In this document: positions 13,970 through 16,037 of the stretch, piece by piece
Numbering within the stretch: the first letter of the stretch is position 1
Layout: the number at the start of each line of letters is the position of its first letter
DNA from: an uncultured euryarchaeote
GTDB lineage: Archaea; Thermoplasmatota; Poseidoniia; Poseidoniales; Poseidoniaceae
Length of the DNA stretch: 16,037 bases
Assembly (NCBI GenBank): GCA_937897005.1
Contig: CALCOQ010000328.1
Location: 1-16,037, forward strand
Direction of reading: 5' to 3'
Translations under genes and position numbers: made by a program
Notes under the pieces: model-generated
Seen by the model: the letters and a program-made list of their open reading frames with translations, nothing else
Told to the model about the DNA's origin: nothing
Database searches by the model: none

Positions 13970-14521
13970 TCAGGACTTTACACGATAATCGATGACTATC
14001 TGTTGTCCGTTGGCGAGAATATGGTCGCCATAGGAATCAACTTCAACATCATTGACGGTCATGACCAACTCATGTGTTTCGTTTACTCGTTTGTCAGCAA
14101 TACCATCCTCAGCGAAGTACAGGTTCCATATCTGGAAGAAAACCCCCAATTCCACATCAACTGGTTCATTGGTCTCAACATGTAACTTACCAGTGGAATC
14201 ATGAGTATGGATGACATGCATTCCGTCACAAATGGCGGTCCCAATTCCAGTATTCTCAGGAATGGAAACCAACTGACCATCGATATAGATACTCAGAGAA
14301 GGATGAAAATGCTGAGACAGATTGGAATGGGAATCCAGGCATTCATAGGCTAAACTGTGATTCTCACCGGAATAATTCGAAGGGTGTTGCGTTTGTTCCG
14401 ATTCATCAGAACCACTGTTTGAATCTACATCCGTTTCTTCTTGCATAGTATTCTGCAACACCATGCCTACGAGTATCGCTCCAGTTATCAGAAGTATTCC
14501 AGCAAGCATTTTCTGGCTCAT
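13970..14521 (-). CDS. Membrane-anchored histidine-rich HxH/HTHD domain protein
   Basis: A 183-residue protein with an N-terminal membrane anchor (residues 6-22), an acidic, Ser-rich linker (27-55) and an extracytoplasmic domain. The domain has SQHFHPSLSIYIDGQLVSIP (69-88), GMHVIHTHDSTGKLHVET (100-117) and VELGVFFQIWNLYF (123-136). I recall the same motif order in uncharacterised secreted proteins of Thaumarchaeota and some bacteria; no function or formal name is known to me. The clustered His (71, 73, 102, 105, 107) and Asp108 could bind a metal such as copper, which is inference. Cys61 and Cys98 could form a disulfide. The ATG at 14521 overlaps the VKOR stop by four bases, so it is translationally coupled to the disulfide-forming genes and may be their client. 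Confidence 0.75.
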   Translation of the reverse strand: MSQKMLAGILLITGAILVGMVLQNTMQEETDVDSNSGSDESEQTQHPSNYSGENHSLAYECLDSHSNLSQHFHPSLSIYIDGQLVSIPENTGIGTAICDGMHVIHTHDSTGKLHVETNEPVDVELGVFFQIWNLYFAEDGIADKRVNETHELVMTVNDVEVDSYGDHILANGQQIVIDYRVKS

Positions 14522-15228
14522 TCCTCTTCATCCCCAGAACGAGAGGTCGGTTTAACGAAACCGCTACTCTTCTTGCGATTGCTCCTGCGTTTCTCTCTAG
14601 CCTTGGCTGCATATGCAGCGGCAGCAACTTCTGGAGCCCATTCATCGGTGGTCTGATGATTCTTCAATTTGAGGAATAACACGAATGCAATGACATCGGC
14701 GATATGGGCGAGACTGCAATATTGACAGAATGTCATCTCCAAGGGGAATATCTCAACATACAGCAGGTATAATGCAATCAAGATTCCGAAGCCCGAAATG
14801 ACATATCCAGCATTGAGATACAATGAGACCCAAGATGCTGATGGTTCCTTGCGCACACTGATCACTAGAAATGCCAGAACTGCAAAGGCCAACATTCCGA
14901 CCATACCCCAAGGGATTCCCATGAGTGGGACAGTATTGTAATCAGCATTTGCCAGAACATCTCCACAACTGAAGGAGCCGAATGCTGAGCAACCGATGTC
15001 TCCACCCATCTCGTGATACTTGTTATGGAACCACCAGGTATGAGTGCTGACGGTAAAACCGCCTAGAAGCACCACAGTCAGTCCTGTCAACATCCTGTCT
15101 CTAGCGGAATTGAATATCTTTCTCCAGCCCCCCTCCTTGTACAAACTGCGGGAATATGGAGAAGCCACAAAGAGTCCTACAAGGATAATGATGGCGTGAC
15201 CTGCAAGCAGGATGTTACTGTTCACCAT
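14518..15228 (-). CDS. VKOR-family quinone-linked disulfide oxidoreductase
   Basis: A 236-residue membrane protein of the vitamin K epoxide reductase family, which in prokaryotes moves electrons from thioredoxin-like partners to quinone to drive disulfide formation. Loop cysteines Cys80 and Cys88 (GCSAFGSFSCG) have the family spacing, followed by the conserved VLANADYNTVPLMGIPWG. The active site is CQYC (168-171) at the start of the last helix. I see five membrane helices (about 6-23, 47-62, 104-124, 134-158, 173-187), as in bacterial VKOR. A basic/acidic tail of about 45 residues, KAREKRRSNRKK then SGDEEE, lies in the cytoplasm. The ATG at 15228 lies two bases after the upstream thioredoxin stop and the gene overlaps the next one by four bases, so all three are coupled. 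Confidence 0.92.
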   Translation of the reverse strand: MVNSNILLAGHAIIILVGLFVASPYSRSLYKEGGWRKIFNSARDRMLTGLTVVLLGGFTVSTHTWWFHNKYHEMGGDIGCSAFGSFSCGDVLANADYNTVPLMGIPWGMVGMLAFAVLAFLVISVRKEPSASWVSLYLNAGYVISGFGILIALYLLYVEIFPLEMTFCQYCSLAHIADVIAFVLFLKLKNHQTTDEWAPEVAAAAYAAKAREKRRSNRKKSSGFVKPTSRSGDEEE

Positions 15229-15230
15229 TC

Positions 15231-15926
15231 TCAAGCACCCATCCCTTCAGTTGATACCACTCGGAGCAATGCCGCACCCAATTCCTCTCCACCATTGTTC
15301 TTCTGATTCCAGATGACTACACCATTCGGACTGAGAATGAAACTTGTTGGGGTTCCAGAAACGCCCCACTCTTCCATCGAAGATGCATCCCTGTCATCAA
15401 CGTATAGAACATCTACATGAGGGCCCCCCTCACGTGCATCACAATTTCCACTCCCATGATCGCATCCCATGAAATCGGTCTTTTCCTGGAAAGCGATTAT
15501 CTCCTCGCGAGTGGAGGTGAAATCATCATTGAACTTGAAATCAACAGCCACTGCAATGAAAGAAACCCTGCCTTTCCATAGAGACGACAACTCCTCCATC
15601 TCATCCCCAAACCCCATGCATACCGGGCAATCTGTGGACATGAACTCAATGACGAACCAGGTCGCATTGTAATCACCCTCTGTCCAATTAGAGGCAGTCA
15701 GGTCATAGAGATCGAAATTCTCCCATGAAGTTCCAGCACCATTGCGATGAGCCTTGCCTTCTATATTCGGAGGCATCTCTCCTTCGTCAACTCCCATCGG
15801 TATTGCATCTGTGGTTGAGAACACTATCATGACCGCTACCAAGAAGGCGCCCACCACTAACAACATGCTTCCCACTCTGGTATCACTTGCGGCTCTGGAA
15901 TGCCGGGCAATTTCTGTCATCTTCAT
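15231..15926 (-). CDS. Membrane-anchored thioredoxin-like protein (VKOR partner)
   Basis: A 231-residue protein with one N-terminal membrane helix (about 19-37) and an outer thioredoxin domain of the TlpA/ResA kind. The active site reads FMSTDCPVCMGFGDEME, Cys100 and Cys103; the cis-Pro is Pro193 in GVSGTPTSFIL. An insertion between the first half and the cis-Pro loop carries two more cysteines (155, 162) in GCDHGSGNCDAREGG, which could form a structural disulfide or an extra redox site. Gene position directly ahead of VKOR, with two bases between, makes it the natural electron donor to VKOR. Starts at 15926 and 15920 are both in frame. The upstream partial gene ends 13 bases away, so an operon is likely. 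Confidence 0.9.
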   Translation of the reverse strand: MKMTEIARHSRAASDTRVGSMLLVVGAFLVAVMIVFSTTDAIPMGVDEGEMPPNIEGKAHRNGAGTSWENFDLYDLTASNWTEGDYNATWFVIEFMSTDCPVCMGFGDEMEELSSLWKGRVSFIAVAVDFKFNDDFTSTREEIIAFQEKTDFMGCDHGSGNCDAREGGPHVDVLYVDDRDASSMEEWGVSGTPTSFILSPNGVVIWNQKNNGGEELGAALLRVVSTEGMGA

Positions 15927-15939
15927 TCAATCACTCTCT

Positions 15940-16037
15940 CTAATCGTGCAACCCAATCTCCTCTATCAGACTACGGGCAGTATGCCTGATGGCCTCTTCA
16001 CTGTTGAAGGTGGGGGAGAATCCGCATTGGAACAGAC
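15940..16037 (-). CDS. C-terminal fragment of an unidentified protein (5' end outside window)
   Basis: The minus strand is open from the right edge to a TAG at 15940-15942, giving 31 residues that end in EEAIRHTARSLIEEIGLHD. The segment starts LFQCGFSPTFNS and continues as an amphipathic helix. It is too short to identify. It lies 13 bases upstream of the thioredoxin-like gene on the same strand, so it is probably the first visible gene of the same operon. Confidence 0.55.
   Translation of the reverse strand, partial: LFQCGFSPTFNSEEAIRHTARSLIEEIGLHD

Noticed and set aside
1..16037. tRNA, rRNA, CRISPR arrays, insertion sequences, integrases, phage genes
   Set aside because: I looked for cloverleaf-like, repeated and transposase-like sequence in the gaps and found none; the gaps are all too short for most of these.

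Overview
The window looks like a piece of a planktonic marine euryarchaeal chromosome, most probably Marine Group II (Candidatus Poseidoniales) or a close Thermoplasmatota relative. The archaeal markers are RNA polymerase subunit L (Rpo11), elongation factor 1-beta with its zinc-finger partner gene, a DUF2240 protein, an archaeal-type TruD and an archaeosortase. They sit beside bacterial-looking genes (GTP cyclohydrolase II, a DEAD-box helicase with a DbpA-like tail, TusA-like, VKOR), a mixture typical of that group. The lineage call is inference from gene content, not from a search. Coding density is very high: no stretch over 300 bases lacks a gene. I see no tRNA, rRNA, CRISPR array, IS element or phage gene.

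Layout. 1-869 (minus): secreted kelch beta-propeller, cut by the left edge. 1070-3943 (plus): HEAT-repeat protein, a 71-residue basic protein and a DEAD-box RNA helicase preceded by a GC hairpin and a perfect Shine-Dalgarno. 3998-4969 (minus): archaeosortase. 5057-6541 (plus): TusA-like protein overlapping RibA, then a DUF2240 protein. 6555-9116 (minus): large two-repeat RND/MMPL exporter. 9231-10883 (plus): Rpo11 and TruD. 10901-12601 (minus): RlmE, an OB-fold protein, a short zinc-finger protein (55 residues, 11177-11344) and EF-1 beta. 12635-13969 (plus): membrane-anchored thioredoxin-fold protein and an unknown 100-residue protein. 13970-16037 (minus): an operon of a gene cut by the right edge, a membrane-anchored thioredoxin, a VKOR and an anchored histidine-rich protein.

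Two themes stand out. One is RNA and translation: helicase, Rpo11, TruD, RlmE, zinc finger and EF-1 beta. The helicase tail resembles the DbpA domain that binds 23S rRNA helix 92, and RlmE methylates that same helix. The other is the cell surface: archaeosortase, kelch protein, RND exporter, two thioredoxin-fold proteins, VKOR and the histidine-rich protein. The VKOR-thioredoxin pair should form disulfides outside the membrane, and several exported proteins here carry paired cysteines that could be clients. The most interesting unit is the 13970-16037 operon, where a disulfide relay is translationally coupled to an uncharacterised HxH / HTHD protein.
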